Below are positions 18,088-27,136 of a DNA stretch of 56,927 nucleotides, one piece after another (the stretch's first letter is position 1; each line of letters begins with the position of its first letter). Made by a program: the position numbers and the translations under genes. The stretch comes from an uncultured Verrucomicrobiota bacterium. Lineage in GTDB: Bacteria > Verrucomicrobiota > Verrucomicrobiia > Limisphaerales > UBA9464. Below the pieces are notes generated by a model. It was not told the origin of the DNA. It searched no databases and was given only the letters and a program-made list of their open reading frames with translations. Location: NCBI GenBank assembly GCA_903821635.1, contig CAIJLV010000103.1, forward strand, positions 77,231 to 134,157. Direction: 5' to 3'.

Positions 18088-19176
18088 TCAGGCTGGGGGC
18101 AGGACCGGGCGGGGGCGGAATAGGTAATGACTCACCAACCACTCGTTGCCGCCGCGGAAATTCCACAATTCGGCGCACGCGAGGTAGAACACCCGCCAGT
18201 AAACCCACCACCGGGTTTCGTTCCCGGCACCGTAGGTGGCGCGGAAGATCCGGCGAATCTCGGGTTCGTTCGCGTCCATGTTCTGGAGCCAGTGCTCCGC
18301 GGTTTGGCCGTAGTGCCGGCCACCGACGTTCCAGTGGTTCACCAGCTCGACGTCGCGCTGGAAGTAGAGCAGCAGGTCGTCGCTGGGCATGATGCCGCCG
18401 GTGAAGAAGTAACGGCTCATCCAGTCGGACGCGTCGCGGGCGACGAAATGGTAGGCGTAGTCCTTGTGCGTGAAGATGTGGACGAAGAGCCGGCCGTCGG
18501 GTTTGAGCCAACGGGCAATGTTCCCAAGCAGCCGCTCGTAGTTCTTCATGTGCTCGAACATCTCGACCGACACCACGCGGTCGAAGCGGCCGACGCACAG
18601 TTCCGTCGCCGGCTCGGCACCGCGATCACGGCGGGCGGGCGGCTCAAACCGGTTCATGTCGCACGTGATGAGGGTCACGTTTTTTAGTCCGCGGCGGGCG
18701 CATTCGGCGTCGATGTGCAGCTTCTGCGTCGCGGAGTTGGAGACGCCGGTGATGCGAGCATTCGGATACTTTTCCGCCATCCACAGCGTGAGCGAGCCCC
18801 AGCCGCAACCGAGTTCGAGGATCTCCTGGCCATCGGCGAGCTGCGCGCGTTCGCAGGTGAGCGCAAGCATGATTTCCTCGGCTTGGGCGAGCGTCTCGCG
18901 GCCGGTCGGATAATAGCCGGACGAGTATTTCAGGCGCGGGCCGAGGCAGAGCTGGTAGAAGCGCGTGGGCACTTCGTAGTGCTGCTCGTTGGCCGCGGCG
19001 GTCTCGATGGCAATAGGTGAATGGCGCAGTTCCTCGACGAGCGCGAGCAGGTGGGCGCGCTGCGGTTCAAGTCCGCCCTGATCCTCCTCGCGCAACCGCT
19101 GGCGCAGCAGCCGGCGGATGCCGAAGCGGAGCAGGAAGTCGGGGAAGACGTCTTGAGTGAGGAGGGAGTCGAGCAT
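18088..19176 (-). CDS. SAM-dependent methyltransferase of the CFA-synthase/coclaurine-N-methyltransferase-like group
   Basis: This 362-aa class I methyltransferase has a helical N-terminus with [20 protein letters not shown] and YSSGYYP, SAM motif [21 protein letters not shown], and then [15 protein letters not shown] and [19 protein letters not shown]. These blocks match bacterial proteins annotated as CFA-synthase family or coclaurine-N-methyltransferase-like. The substrate is not known. Its place next to DUF1295 and a second CFA-type enzyme suggests an acyl-chain or lipid head-group methylation. It is shorter than true CfaA and lacks the N-terminal lipid-binding domain seen in the gene at 20444-21733. 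Confidence 0.85.
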   Translation of the reverse strand: MLDSLLTQDVFPDFLLRFGIRRLLRQRLREEDQGGLEPQRAHLLALVEELRHSPIAIETAAANEQHYEVPTRFYQLCLGPRLKYSSGYYPTGRETLAQAEEIMLALTCERAQLADGQEILELGCGWGSLTLWMAEKYPNARITGVSNSATQKLHIDAECARRGLKNVTLITCDMNRFEPPARRDRGAEPATELCVGRFDRVVSVEMFEHMKNYERLLGNIARWLKPDGRLFVHIFTHKDYAYHFVARDASDWMSRYFFTGGIMPSDDLLLYFQRDVELVNHWNVGGRHYGQTAEHWLQNMDANEPEIRRIFRATYGAGNETRWWVYWRVFYLACAELWNFRGGNEWLVSHYLFRPRPVLPPA

Positions 19177-19237
19177 GGTTGATTTTACGTATCCGCCGCT
19201 GACACCGACCGAGGCAGCGGGGAAAGGAGGCGAGCCG

Positions 19238-20107
19238 TCATCGGCGTTTGTCAGAGTTCAGCGGTGGCTGAACCCGCTTGAACCACGGCACGAACGCGCT
19301 CGTAGTCCGCTGATAGTCGCGGTAGGCGTCGCCCTTGGACTTCACGGACAGCTCCTCGGTCATCGGGATGCCGGTCACGTTCACCAGGAAGTGCCACATC
19401 AGTGCGGGCGCGAGCAGGCCCAGCCAGCCCCACGGTGCGCTGAGTGCGAACGCCGCGTAGCCAACCCAAACCAACCACTCGAAGAAGTAGTTCGGATGCC
19501 GCGAATAATTCCACAGGCCGAGTTGGCACACCTGGCCCTGGTTCGCCGGGTTCGCCCGAAACGTCGCGAGTTGTCGGTCGGCGATGGCTTCGCCGACCCA
19601 GCCGGCCAGCCAAATCCCGACACCCAGCCAAGCGAGCGGATTCAGCGTAAACTGGCGCGCCGGTTCGGGGTCGAGGATGACGAGCAGCCACGGCAGCGAG
19701 AGCACGACCTGAAGCGCGCCTTGCAGCAGGAAGAAGCCGAACATCTTGCGGTCGGTTTGCGCGCCCCATTCCTGGCGCAGCTTGGCGTAGCGCACGTCCT
19801 CGACCGGGTGATGGGATTTCACCCGCACGAACAGGTGGCCACCGAGACGCAGGCTCCACGCGGTGACCAACCCGGCGAGGGTCATGGCGGCGGGCCAGTT
19901 CCACTCGGGATGCGCGTCGAGTTTGGCGTCATAGGTCCGCCCAGCGGCTAGGCTGAGGTAAAGCCAGACGAGGGGCGCGAAGCCGAAGGACCAGACCACG
20001 TCCACGATCCCAAAGTTTCGCCACCGGCGGGCAGCTAGGAACGTCGCGGTCATCTCCAGGACGACGAACCCGAGCGCCGTGAGAGCAAGCAGGAGAAAGG
20101 GATTCAT
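19238..20107 (-). CDS. DUF1295 membrane protein (steroid 5-alpha-reductase-like fold)
   Basis: This 289-aa polytopic membrane protein has about six to seven hydrophobic helices. The N-terminus has [19 protein letters not shown], and the C-terminal block ([19 protein letters not shown] and [32 protein letters not shown]) is diagnostic for DUF1295. The family is related to 5-alpha-reductases and isoprenylcysteine methyltransferases, and the NYSRHPNYF motif is expected at a cofactor site. Its exact reaction is unknown. It overlaps the DUF1475 gene by 4 bases, so the two are translationally coupled. Confidence 0.9.
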   Translation of the reverse strand: MNPFLLLALTALGFVVLEMTATFLAARRWRNFGIVDVVWSFGFAPLVWLYLSLAAGRTYDAKLDAHPEWNWPAAMTLAGLVTAWSLRLGGHLFVRVKSHHPVEDVRYAKLRQEWGAQTDRKMFGFFLLQGALQVVLSLPWLLVILDPEPARQFTLNPLAWLGVGIWLAGWVGEAIADRQLATFRANPANQGQVCQLGLWNYSRHPNYFFEWLVWVGYAAFALSAPWGWLGLLAPALMWHFLVNVTGIPMTEELSVKSKGDAYRDYQRTTSAFVPWFKRVQPPLNSDKRR

Positions 20108-20439
20108 GCGTTCCTGGTCGTGAGTAGTTGTTCCAGGGACGCGGTCTTCGGCAGGCGGAAGAGTTGCAGCAGCAGGTAAACCGCCATGGCGAGGTTACCG
20201 AGCAGCAAGATGGCCACGAGCCAAGCCAGCCGCGGCAGCCAAGTGAGCTCCTTCCACGCAAGCCAGAGCCAGAAGGTGAGGAAGGCGAAGTAAGTGTCGC
20301 ACAACGTGGCGATGAACCACGGATGGGTGACGACTTCGCGGGGCGTGTTCCACAGCGCGACAACGGAACTGGCCCAGGAGGTGACGGCGAGCATCGCCAC
20401 GAAGACGAGCGAGAAGGCAAGGCGGAGGAAGCTAATCAT
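20104..20439 (-). CDS. DUF1475 family small membrane protein
   Basis: This 111-aa protein has three hydrophobic helices and the recognisable core PREVVTHPWFIATLCDTYFA then FLTFWLWLAWKE, followed by WLVAILLLGNLAMAVYLLLQLFRL. DUF1475 proteins are uncharacterised and occur beside CFA-synthase and DUF1295 genes. The gene starts 4 bases after the cfa stop and overlaps DUF1295. A role as a membrane partner of those enzymes is inferred only from this linkage. Confidence 0.82.
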   Translation of the reverse strand: MISFLRLAFSLVFVAMLAVTSWASSVVALWNTPREVVTHPWFIATLCDTYFAFLTFWLWLAWKELTWLPRLAWLVAILLLGNLAMAVYLLLQLFRLPKTASLEQLLTTRNA

Positions 20440-20443
20440 CGGG

Positions 20444-21733
20444 CTACATCAAGCTCGGGTTGTTCGGCCCCGTCCACGTCGCCTGCACCACGCTGATGTT
20501 GCGTGCGGCAAAGGCGGCTTCGCAGTAGGCGAGGTAGTAATTCCACGTGCGGACAAAGCGGGCATCGAAACCCAACGCGCGCACGGCGTCGGGTTGGGCA
20601 TTGAAGCGCGCGCGCCAGAGCCGGAGCGTTTGGGCGTAATCGAGCCCGAGATCGTGCAGGTTATGCAGCGAGAGCTGGCCGGTCTTTTGGATGGCTTCGC
20701 CGACGCGGTTCAACGACAGGAGCAGCGAACCGGGAAAGATGTGTTTTTGAATCCAATCCACCCCGCGGCGGAGTTCGGCGTAGCGCGCGTCGGGGCAAGT
20801 AATGAACTGCGCCGCAAACAACCCGTGCGGCGCGAGCAGGGACTGCACCTTGCCGAAGTAGGTTTCCAAGTATTGGTCACCCACGGCTTCCAGCATCTCG
20901 ATGCTGACGATCTTGTCGAATTGCCCCGTGAGCAGCCGGTAGTCCTGCAACTTCACCTCCGCACGGTCCGCGAGGCCCGCCTTGGCGAAACGTTCGGCGG
21001 CGAACTTCTGTTGGGCCTCGCTGATGGTGACGGTGGTGACGCGGCAGCCATAATTCCGGACGGCGTGTTCGGTGAAACCACCCCAGCCCGAACCGATTTC
21101 CAAAACGTGGTCGGATGGCTGCAAGCGCAGCTCGCGGCAGAGGCGGTCATACTTCGCGGTCTGCGCGGCGGCGAGAGTCTGGTCGGGATACTCAAACAGC
21201 GCGGCCGAGTAGGTCATCGTCGGGTCGAGCCAGAGGGAGTAAAAGGCGTTCCCGAGGTCGTAATGGGCGTGGATGTTGGCCTTTGAGCCGGCGAGCGAAT
21301 TGCGGTTCAGGGCATGGCGCAGGCGGTTGGCCAGCCGGCCGACGGTCGCGAACCAGCCCCGGTTTTGGGAGCCGCTGAGCGTGGGTGCCTGCTCGACGTT
21401 GGCGCAAAACCAGCCGATGACCGCGCACAAGTCGGGCGTGTTCCATTCGCCGGCCTGATAGGATTCGCCAAAGCCGATGTCCCCACCCACGACGCAGCGG
21501 CGGAAGAAGCGCGGTGAACGGACATGAACCGCGGCCAGTGGTCCCCCGTCGCCCGTGCCGAACTCGCGCTTGGAACCATCCGGCAGATGCAACGTGAGGC
21601 GGCCGCGGGATAGCGGCATCAAGGCGCGAAACAACAGCCCCTGAAAGGCGCGGTCCGTGAGCGATGCGGGGAGCGGTTGGCAGCCGGCACCTTCGGTGGC
21701 GAAGGCGAGGGGATTGGATTCGAATTCGTTCAC
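20444..21733 (-). CDS. Cyclopropane-fatty-acyl-phospholipid synthase family protein
   Basis: This 429-aa enzyme would transfer a methylene or methyl group from SAM to an unsaturated acyl chain of a membrane phospholipid. It has the N-terminal domain (FQGLLFRALMPLSRGRLTLH, GFGESYQAGEW), then HYDLGNAFYSLWLDPTMTYS, SAM motif I VLEIGSGWGGFTEHAV, SIEMLEAVGDQYLETYF and the C-terminal TWNYYLAYCEAAFAARNISV, where the Tyr and Cys match the conserved end of Cfa. Length is slightly above E. coli Cfa. Context (DUF1365, DUF1475, DUF1295) suggests a multi-step modified-fatty-acid pathway. Confidence 0.92.
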   Translation of the reverse strand: MNEFESNPLAFATEGAGCQPLPASLTDRAFQGLLFRALMPLSRGRLTLHLPDGSKREFGTGDGGPLAAVHVRSPRFFRRCVVGGDIGFGESYQAGEWNTPDLCAVIGWFCANVEQAPTLSGSQNRGWFATVGRLANRLRHALNRNSLAGSKANIHAHYDLGNAFYSLWLDPTMTYSAALFEYPDQTLAAAQTAKYDRLCRELRLQPSDHVLEIGSGWGGFTEHAVRNYGCRVTTVTISEAQQKFAAERFAKAGLADRAEVKLQDYRLLTGQFDKIVSIEMLEAVGDQYLETYFGKVQSLLAPHGLFAAQFITCPDARYAELRRGVDWIQKHIFPGSLLLSLNRVGEAIQKTGQLSLHNLHDLGLDYAQTLRLWRARFNAQPDAVRALGFDARFVRTWNYYLAYCEAAFAARNISVVQATWTGPNNPSLM

Positions 21734-22107
21734 TTGATTTGTTCGCGTAAGGTGGGATTGGCGTGGACCGACGCATCGCAGAGCCTGCCCATGCCTACCT
21801 CCGAGAGCCGGTTCAACACGTAAGTATCGGTGCCGCAGTAGCGGTAGGCGTCTACGCAGGATCCGCGGACTACTTCAATTAGCGCCTCCAGTTCTGGAGC
21901 CGATTCGGGCTGTCGCTCGACCCGGCAGCAGTCGGGACAATCATCGCACATTCTCCAAATGATATTTGCGGGGGCGGTTTCGACCGGCAGAGCGCAGATC
22001 AGGCAGCGGTCTTTAATGACGTAGAACGGACCCGGGACGCTGTCCGGCTCCCGCTCGAACAGGGGTTCCACCAGCCGATCTTCGCTAAGATTCCAGTTCG
22101 GATGCAT
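21730..22107 (-). CDS. Small cysteine-rich ferredoxin-like protein
   Basis: This 125-aa protein starts with polar residues and then shows GPFYVIKDRCLICALPVETA, CDDCPDCCRVERQ and RGSCVDAYRYCG. The CxxC near the N-terminus and the later Cys-Val-Asp-Ala motif resemble single-cluster [4Fe-4S] ferredoxins of the FixX/ferredoxin I type, although the spacing is not classical. It could supply electrons to an enzyme of the lipid cluster. The ATG at 22107 follows the stop of the PQQ-propeller gene closely, and the gene's end overlaps the cfa start by 4 bases. Upstream codons in the same frame overlap the neighbour and are not needed. Confidence 0.65.
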   Translation of the reverse strand: MHPNWNLSEDRLVEPLFEREPDSVPGPFYVIKDRCLICALPVETAPANIIWRMCDDCPDCCRVERQPESAPELEALIEVVRGSCVDAYRYCGTDTYVLNRLSEVGMGRLCDASVHANPTLREQIK

Positions 22108-22112
22108 GGCGG

Positions 22113-23351
22113 TTACTGGGCGAGGGCGGCCGTCGGTTTCCCGCCCACGTCGAAGCACACGAGTTCGCCCTTGGCGTTGCGGACGTAGATCCGGCCGTTG
22201 GCGAGGACCGGGGCGGTCCAGCATTTGCCGCCGATGGCCTGCGTGCGGGCGAGTAGTTCAAATTGGGCGGGTGTTGCCTTCACGATGCTGAGTTCGCCTT
22301 TTTCACTCAGCACGATGAGCCGGTCGCCGGCAGCGATGAGGGAGCCCTGACCGAAACCGCCTTCGCCCCACTTCACTTCGCCGGTCTGGAAATCGACGCA
22401 GCGCAACTGCTGGTTGGCCGCCTTGTAGCCGCCGGTTTCGTGGCCGTAGAGATGGCCGCCGAGCAGCACCGCCGTGCCGGTGAAGGTGGACAGGTTCTTG
22501 TTCTTCCAGACGCGTTCCGCCGATTTTGCGGTGACGCGCAGAAGTTCGCCGCCGTCGTCGCCGGAGCTGATGAAAACGAGGTCGCCGCTGACGACCGGGT
22601 CCGAGCAGTGCGTGCGGTAGCCTTGGCCGAACGGGGATTCCCACAGCTTGGCGCCGGTGCGCGGATTCACGGCAACCAAGGCCTCGGACATGTGGAAGAG
22701 GGCGGCAGGCGCGGAACCGAACTGGGTCACCACGGGCGCGGTGAAGCTCATGTCCTTCTTGGTGCCGGATTGCCACAGCAACTTGCCGGTCGCCGGATCA
22801 ACCGCGACGCCGTGCGGGCCGTAGTTGATGAGCAGCGTCTGGGCATCCGCGAGCACGGGCGCGCCGGACACCCCCCAGTCGGCAATCTTGGCGTCGATGT
22901 CCTGCTTGAGGTTGCGGTTCCAGAGCACCTTGCCGGTGGCGACCTCGAAGCAGTGGAGGTTGCCGGTCTTGCTGGCGGTGAAGACGCGGCCGCCGTCCAC
23001 CAGCGGGGTCGAGTTGGGGCCGCCTTCATACATCTTGTCGCCCAGCTTCTCGGCGTAACGAAAGGTCCAGTTGGTTTTTCCGGTGGCGGCATCCAAACAG
23101 AACACGGAGTCCTGCTCGTCGGCCCAACCCAGAGTGAAGAGTCTTCCCCCGGCGACGACCATCGAGGCGAAGCCGGTCCCGACTTTGGCCTTCCAAAGTT
23201 GTTTCGGCCCATCGGCTGGCCAGTCGTGGGACCAAGTGGTTTCCGAACTGCTGCCGTTGCGCTCCGGGCCCCGCCAAGCAGGCCAGTCGGTGGCCGCCAC
23301 GGTTGACGCGAGCACCGACCAGGCGCAGGCAAGGGAAGTCAGAGGGTTCAT
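22113..23351 (-). CDS. Exported PQQ-binding-like beta-propeller repeat protein
   Basis: This 412-aa protein starts with a signal peptide (LACAWSVLASTVAA) followed by TDWPAWRGPERNGSS, the usual opening of the outer membrane protein assembly/BamB-like PQQ-propeller proteins of Verrucomicrobiota and Planctomycetota. Repeats of the form VFCLDAATGKTNWTFRY, LHCFEVATGKVLWNRNL, VAVDPATGKLLWQSG, VAVNPRTGAKLWESP and LRCVDFQTGEVKWGEGG give about six to seven blades. No catalytic residues are evident. Its ATG overlaps the DUF1365 stop (ATGA). Whether it serves the lipid pathway or is only co-transcribed is open. Confidence 0.88.
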   Translation of the reverse strand: MNPLTSLACAWSVLASTVAATDWPAWRGPERNGSSSETTWSHDWPADGPKQLWKAKVGTGFASMVVAGGRLFTLGWADEQDSVFCLDAATGKTNWTFRYAEKLGDKMYEGGPNSTPLVDGGRVFTASKTGNLHCFEVATGKVLWNRNLKQDIDAKIADWGVSGAPVLADAQTLLINYGPHGVAVDPATGKLLWQSGTKKDMSFTAPVVTQFGSAPAALFHMSEALVAVNPRTGAKLWESPFGQGYRTHCSDPVVSGDLVFISSGDDGGELLRVTAKSAERVWKNKNLSTFTGTAVLLGGHLYGHETGGYKAANQQLRCVDFQTGEVKWGEGGFGQGSLIAAGDRLIVLSEKGELSIVKATPAQFELLARTQAIGGKCWTAPVLANGRIYVRNAKGELVCFDVGGKPTAALAQ

Positions 23352-24238
23352 GCAGAGGGGGATTTGGCTGGGGTGGTGGCCGGGGGGCGGAGGCTGGCGT
23401 GCGGACGGTAAACCCCGCGTTGCAGCTCCGGCTTTTCGGCCTTGCGATACAGGGGCAGGCGCTTCCACCAGAGTTTCAGCGCGTGCCAGTGAATCAGTCC
23501 GATCACGTGCAGCGTCACCAGCGGATAGCGGGCGGTCAGGCGGAGCAATTGGCCGTCGGTCAGGGGGCGGCGCGAACCGGTGAGCGTGCTGAGCAAGACC
23601 GGGTGCCCGTCGGGGGCCAAGTCGTGGACGTGGATTTGGAGTTGGTCCCCGGGCCGGCGCAGCCGGAAGTCGAAGCTGAGCTCCAAATCGCTGAAGGGTG
23701 ACACGTAGAAGTGCTTGGGGACGACCCGGCGGAAGGTGGGCTCCAAACCGTCTTGGCCGGTGAGCGGGACGAGAAACGGCTTCAATTCGCCGAAGGTGTT
23801 GCCGACCTCGGCCACGGCGCAAAGGGGTTCGCCCGCAGCGGTTTGCACGAAGTAGAAGCTGACCGGATTAAACACGTAGCCCAACACGCGCGGCAGTGTG
23901 AGCAGACCGATCCGGCAATCTTCCTCGGTGGCGACGCCTTGTTCGGCGAGCCAACTGCGGATTTCGGCCTTCACTCCCCGAGCGGGACGCGTTTCGCCCG
24001 CCGCGGTCGGGGCTTGCAAGTGGTCGGCGTCGCGGAAGTTGTAGAGGCGGGACCGGTTGCGGCCGAAAAGTCGCAGGCGAGCCGTGAGTTCGTCCAATTC
24101 ATCCAAGTCCAACCACACCATGAAGATGCGGTAATCCAAATGGTGCCGTTTCGGCGCTAGGCGCTGGTGCACGACGCGGCATTCGTAGAGGCACGAATGC
24201 CCCGACGCTGATGGCTTTGGTGCATGGCTGAACGGCAT
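23348..24238 (-). CDS. DUF1365 domain protein
   Basis: This 296-aa protein shows the DUF1365 signature: SCLYECRVVHQRLAPKRHHL, YRIFMVWLDLDEL, LLTLPRVLGYVFNPVSFYFV, AVAEVGNTFGE and KHFYVSPFSDLELSFDF. Its role is unknown. In many bacteria it lies between an FAD-dependent amine-oxidase-like desaturase and a CFA synthase, but no such oxidase is in this window. ATG 24238 precedes the conserved block; an ATG 20 codons upstream is possible. It is the first gene of the minus-strand cluster, divergent from the gene at 24504. Confidence 0.9.
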   Translation of the reverse strand: MPFSHAPKPSASGHSCLYECRVVHQRLAPKRHHLDYRIFMVWLDLDELDELTARLRLFGRNRSRLYNFRDADHLQAPTAAGETRPARGVKAEIRSWLAEQGVATEEDCRIGLLTLPRVLGYVFNPVSFYFVQTAAGEPLCAVAEVGNTFGELKPFLVPLTGQDGLEPTFRRVVPKHFYVSPFSDLELSFDFRLRRPGDQLQIHVHDLAPDGHPVLLSTLTGSRRPLTDGQLLRLTARYPLVTLHVIGLIHWHALKLWWKRLPLYRKAEKPELQRGVYRPHASLRPPATTPAKSPSA

Positions 24239-24503
24239 GAAGACAATCTCGCCCGACGCGGATTTGTTAATTGTCGCACAGCTGCCGGCAAATACCAAAC
24301 GGGAGACACGGGGTGCTCACCTGCCATCGGGCTTGGACGCGCTGAAGCGGGAGGCCGTCCCCTTCTTTCCCGAGCCCCAGTTTCTGAGCCTGCATCCGCT
24401 GAACCGAGGTGACTGGGCCACTCGCGCAGGCCCGATTCAGCAACCGCGCTCACCCGGAAACTTGCGTCCGGCGGCATTATCCCCGAATTCTCCGCCCTGC
24501 CGC

Positions 24504-26087
24504 ATGATCGTCTCGCTTGGCCAGTTTGTGAGTTGGCTCCGGTTGCTCGCCGTTACCGTGCCCGTGGTGGCGGGGGCGGTGGAGCTGGGCCCGCTGGCGA
24601 CGACCGCCCCCGCGGTGCGGCAGCCCGGCGAACGGCACGAGGCGTTTGGCCCGCTGGTATCCGGCGAAATTTCCGGCACGCAGCAATGGTGGTCGCTGTC
24701 CCCACTGGTGCGGGACCTGCAAGATCCTGCCCTCGGCCGCGTCCACGTCGATGTCCTCTATCCGTTGCTGACCTACGACCGGTTTGAGACGGAATACCGC
24801 TGGCAGTTCTTCCAGTGGTTTAACGTGGCTGGCAGCCAAACCATTGCGGACACCAACCACAGCGACACCAAGACCCGGCGAAATTTCTTCCCGTTCATTT
24901 TCTCGCAAAAGTCCGCCTCGGGCACCAATGACTACCTCGCTGTCGTGCCCTTCTATGGGCGGATGGAAAACCACTTCTTCCGCGACGAAGTCCGGTTTGT
25001 TGCCCTCCCCCTCTGGGTCACCACGAAGAAGGCGGGCGTCGAAACGATCAACGTGCCGGCGCCGTTCTTCCATCTGCGCCGGGGCGCCGGCGTCAGCGGG
25101 TGGCAGCTTTGGCCGTTGGCCGGGCACGAAACCAAGGCGATCGCTTGGAAGACCAACCTCGTGGACGAGTTGGACCTCATCCCGGGCCATCAAAAGTCCT
25201 TTGTCCTCTGGCCCTTCGGTTTTGCCGAAAAAACCGGCTTGGGCACCACCAACCCGACCACCCTGCGGACCGTCCTGCCGCTTTTTGCCTCCGTGCGCTC
25301 GCCGGCCCGGGACCAAACCACCGTCCTCTGGCCTTTTTTCACCCACACCGACGACCGCCAAGGGAGATTTGAGGAATGGGGCACCCCGTGGCCGTTCCTC
25401 GGTTGGGCTCAGGGCGAGGGCAAAACCGCCCGGCGCATCTGGCCGCTCTGGACGGTTGAAACCACTCCCAGCCGGTCTCGCGAGGTGATTGGCTGGCCGT
25501 TCTTTGAACACCGTAAAATTACCAAGCCCGCTTTGGTGAGCGACCGCTGGCGGAGCCTCTACTTCCTCTACGATCACAACGTGGACCAAAGCCTGACGAC
25601 CGGCGCCCGCAGTGAACGCCGCGACCTCTGGCCCCTATTCTATTGGCAGCGTGATTTTGAAGGCCGCGAACGACTTCAAGCCCTTGCCCCGCTCGAAACC
25701 CTGCTCAAGAACAACGAATCCATCGACCATCTCTACAGCCCGTTTTGGTCCGTGTATCGCAGTGACAAGAACCCGGCGCGTGGTTTGGCCAGCCAATCGC
25801 TGCTGTGGAATCTGTGGCGTCGCGACGTCGCGCCGAATGCCGTCACCACGTCGAGCCTGTTTGGGGCGATCCGCACCCGGCAGGATGCCACCGGGCGTAG
25901 TTGGAGATTCTTTTGGCGCCCGTTCCCCACTGCCCCGTCCCAGCCGAGCGCCTCGGCGCCAGCCAACCGGTCGGGGCCAACGGCGGTGTGGGGGTCGAAA
26001 CGCGGCGACGTTTTGGCCGGCCCTCGGCCCGGCCTGGGTCGCCCCCGGGAAGTGGCCGCCGTGCCCGCCGAAAGTGCGGCGAAATAA
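24504..26087 (+). CDS. Hypothetical exported protein with repeated WP(L/F) strand motifs
   Basis: This 527-aa protein begins with a hydrophobic export segment (LRLLAVTVPVVAGAVELGPL). The body repeats short blocks in which Trp-Pro or a similar pair starts a hydrophobic strand: WQLWPLAGHE, FVLWPFGFAEK, TVLWPFFTHT, GTPWPFLGWAQ, RRIWPLWTVE, VIGWPFFEHRK and RDLWPLFYWQRD, spaced by about 30-45 residues. This pattern suggests a repetitive beta structure, perhaps an outer-membrane or surface protein. I recognise no named family. The 88 codons upstream in the same frame lie in the divergent intergenic region and lack a signal peptide, so ATG 24504 was chosen. Confidence 0.75.
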   Translation: MIVSLGQFVSWLRLLAVTVPVVAGAVELGPLATTAPAVRQPGERHEAFGPLVSGEISGTQQWWSLSPLVRDLQDPALGRVHVDVLYPLLTYDRFETEYRWQFFQWFNVAGSQTIADTNHSDTKTRRNFFPFIFSQKSASGTNDYLAVVPFYGRMENHFFRDEVRFVALPLWVTTKKAGVETINVPAPFFHLRRGAGVSGWQLWPLAGHETKAIAWKTNLVDELDLIPGHQKSFVLWPFGFAEKTGLGTTNPTTLRTVLPLFASVRSPARDQTTVLWPFFTHTDDRQGRFEEWGTPWPFLGWAQGEGKTARRIWPLWTVETTPSRSREVIGWPFFEHRKITKPALVSDRWRSLYFLYDHNVDQSLTTGARSERRDLWPLFYWQRDFEGRERLQALAPLETLLKNNESIDHLYSPFWSVYRSDKNPARGLASQSLLWNLWRRDVAPNAVTTSSLFGAIRTRQDATGRSWRFFWRPFPTAPSQPSASAPANRSGPTAVWGSKRGDVLAGPRPGLGRPREVAAVPAESAAK

Positions 26088-26169
26088 GCCCCGGCGCCCG
26101 GGCAAGCCCGGCCAATGCTCGGCCCACCCGTGAGTTTCCCAAGCCCCTTCCAACCGTTAGCCTACCCGC

Positions 26170-26493
26170 ATGGCTTGGCTCTGGTTGGTGCTCGCGGGTG
26201 TGCTCGAAATAGTTTGGGCCGTCGGCCTCAAATACACGGAAGGTTTCACGCGGCTTTGGCCCAGCGTGTGGACCGTGGTGGGCATGTTGGCGAGCTTCGC
26301 CCTGCTTTCCCTCGCGCTTAAATCCCTGCCGATCGGCACCGCTTACGCTGTCTGGACCGGGATCGGCGCGGCCGGCACGGCGGGCTTCGGCATGCTGTTT
26401 CTGGGGGAATCGCGCGAACCGGCGCGCTTGGGTTGCTTAGCGTTGATCGGGGTCGGAGTGGTCGGGCTGAAATTCGTTTCCAAGACCGTATGA
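26170..26493 (+). CDS. gdx: SMR-family transporter, Gdx/SugE-like (guanidinium exporter)
   Basis: This 107-aa protein has four transmembrane helices and matches the small multidrug resistance family. The essential glutamate lies in [20 protein letters not shown]. The sequence [20 protein letters not shown] is typical of the Gdx (SugE) subtype, which exports guanidinium in exchange for protons, rather than of EmrE-type drug pumps. No guanidine riboswitch motif is visible in the 82 bases upstream. The LysE-type gene starts one base before its stop, so the two are coupled. Confidence 0.85.
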   Translation: MAWLWLVLAGVLEIVWAVGLKYTEGFTRLWPSVWTVVGMLASFALLSLALKSLPIGTAYAVWTGIGAAGTAGFGMLFLGESREPARLGCLALIGVGVVGLKFVSKTV

Positions 26494-27101
26494 ACGGGTT
26501 TTTTCAAGGGCTCGTGCTGGGTTTTTCGATTGCCGTTCCCGTGGGCCCCATCGGGGTGCTGTGCCTGCGACGGTCCATCGCGGAGGGAGCCCTCGTCGGT
26601 TTCCTCTGTGGTCTGGGCGCGGCCACGGCCGACGCGATCTATGGCGCCATCGGGGCCTTGGGCCTGACGCTGGTGACGGACGTGTTGGTGCGGCAGCAGG
26701 TCTGGCTCGCCCTCTTGGGCGGACTGTTCCTCTGTTATCTCGGGGTGAAAACCGGGCTGAGCCAACCCGCGCAAACCGCTGCCCGCAACGAGGCGGCGAG
26801 CTGGGCTGGCGCGTTTGGCAGCACCCTGTTGCTGACGCTGACGAACCCCATGACGATCCTCTCCTTCGCCGGTCTATTCGCCAGCTTCGGCCTCGGAAGC
26901 GGGAAAAATTCGTGGTCCGCGGTGACGCTGTTCGTCACCGGCGTGTTTGCGGGTTCAGCCGCTTGGTGGCTGGTGCTCAGCGTCGGTGCCTGGCGCCTAG
27001 CCTCCCGGTTCGGGGTTCGGCAGCTGCAGTGGCTTAATCGCAGTTCGGGTGCCGTGCTTTTCGGGCTCGGTTTCTGGAACTTGTCCAAACTCAACTTTTA
27101 G
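26490..27101 (+). CDS. LysE/RhtB-family amino-acid exporter
   Basis: This 203-aa inner-membrane protein has about six helices. The N-terminus ([20 protein letters not shown] then [10 protein letters not shown]) and the later [20 protein letters not shown] match LysE-type exporters, which move amino acids or other small molecules outward. The start overlaps the Gdx stop (ATGA). The substrate cannot be read from the sequence. Linkage with Gdx suggests a shared efflux transcript. Confidence 0.88.
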   Translation: MNGFFQGLVLGFSIAVPVGPIGVLCLRRSIAEGALVGFLCGLGAATADAIYGAIGALGLTLVTDVLVRQQVWLALLGGLFLCYLGVKTGLSQPAQTAARNEAASWAGAFGSTLLLTLTNPMTILSFAGLFASFGLGSGKNSWSAVTLFVTGVFAGSAAWWLVLSVGAWRLASRFGVRQLQWLNRSSGAVLFGLGFWNLSKLNF

Positions 27102-27136
27102 TGAGACTCCCGCCTGCGCGAGTCGCCTTTTGAAGC

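Noticed and set aside
23352..23822. N-terminal extension of the PQQ-propeller ORF
   Set aside because: It overlaps DUF1365 in another frame, and the signal peptide starts at 23351.
24477..25589. Minus-strand ORF of 370 codons
   Set aside because: Antisense to the WP-repeat gene. The plus strand has an export signal and regular repeats, this strand has neither.
26088..26169. Guanidine riboswitch upstream of gdx
   Set aside because: Neither ykkC-type conserved blocks nor paired hairpins with ACGR loops are visible in the 82 bases.
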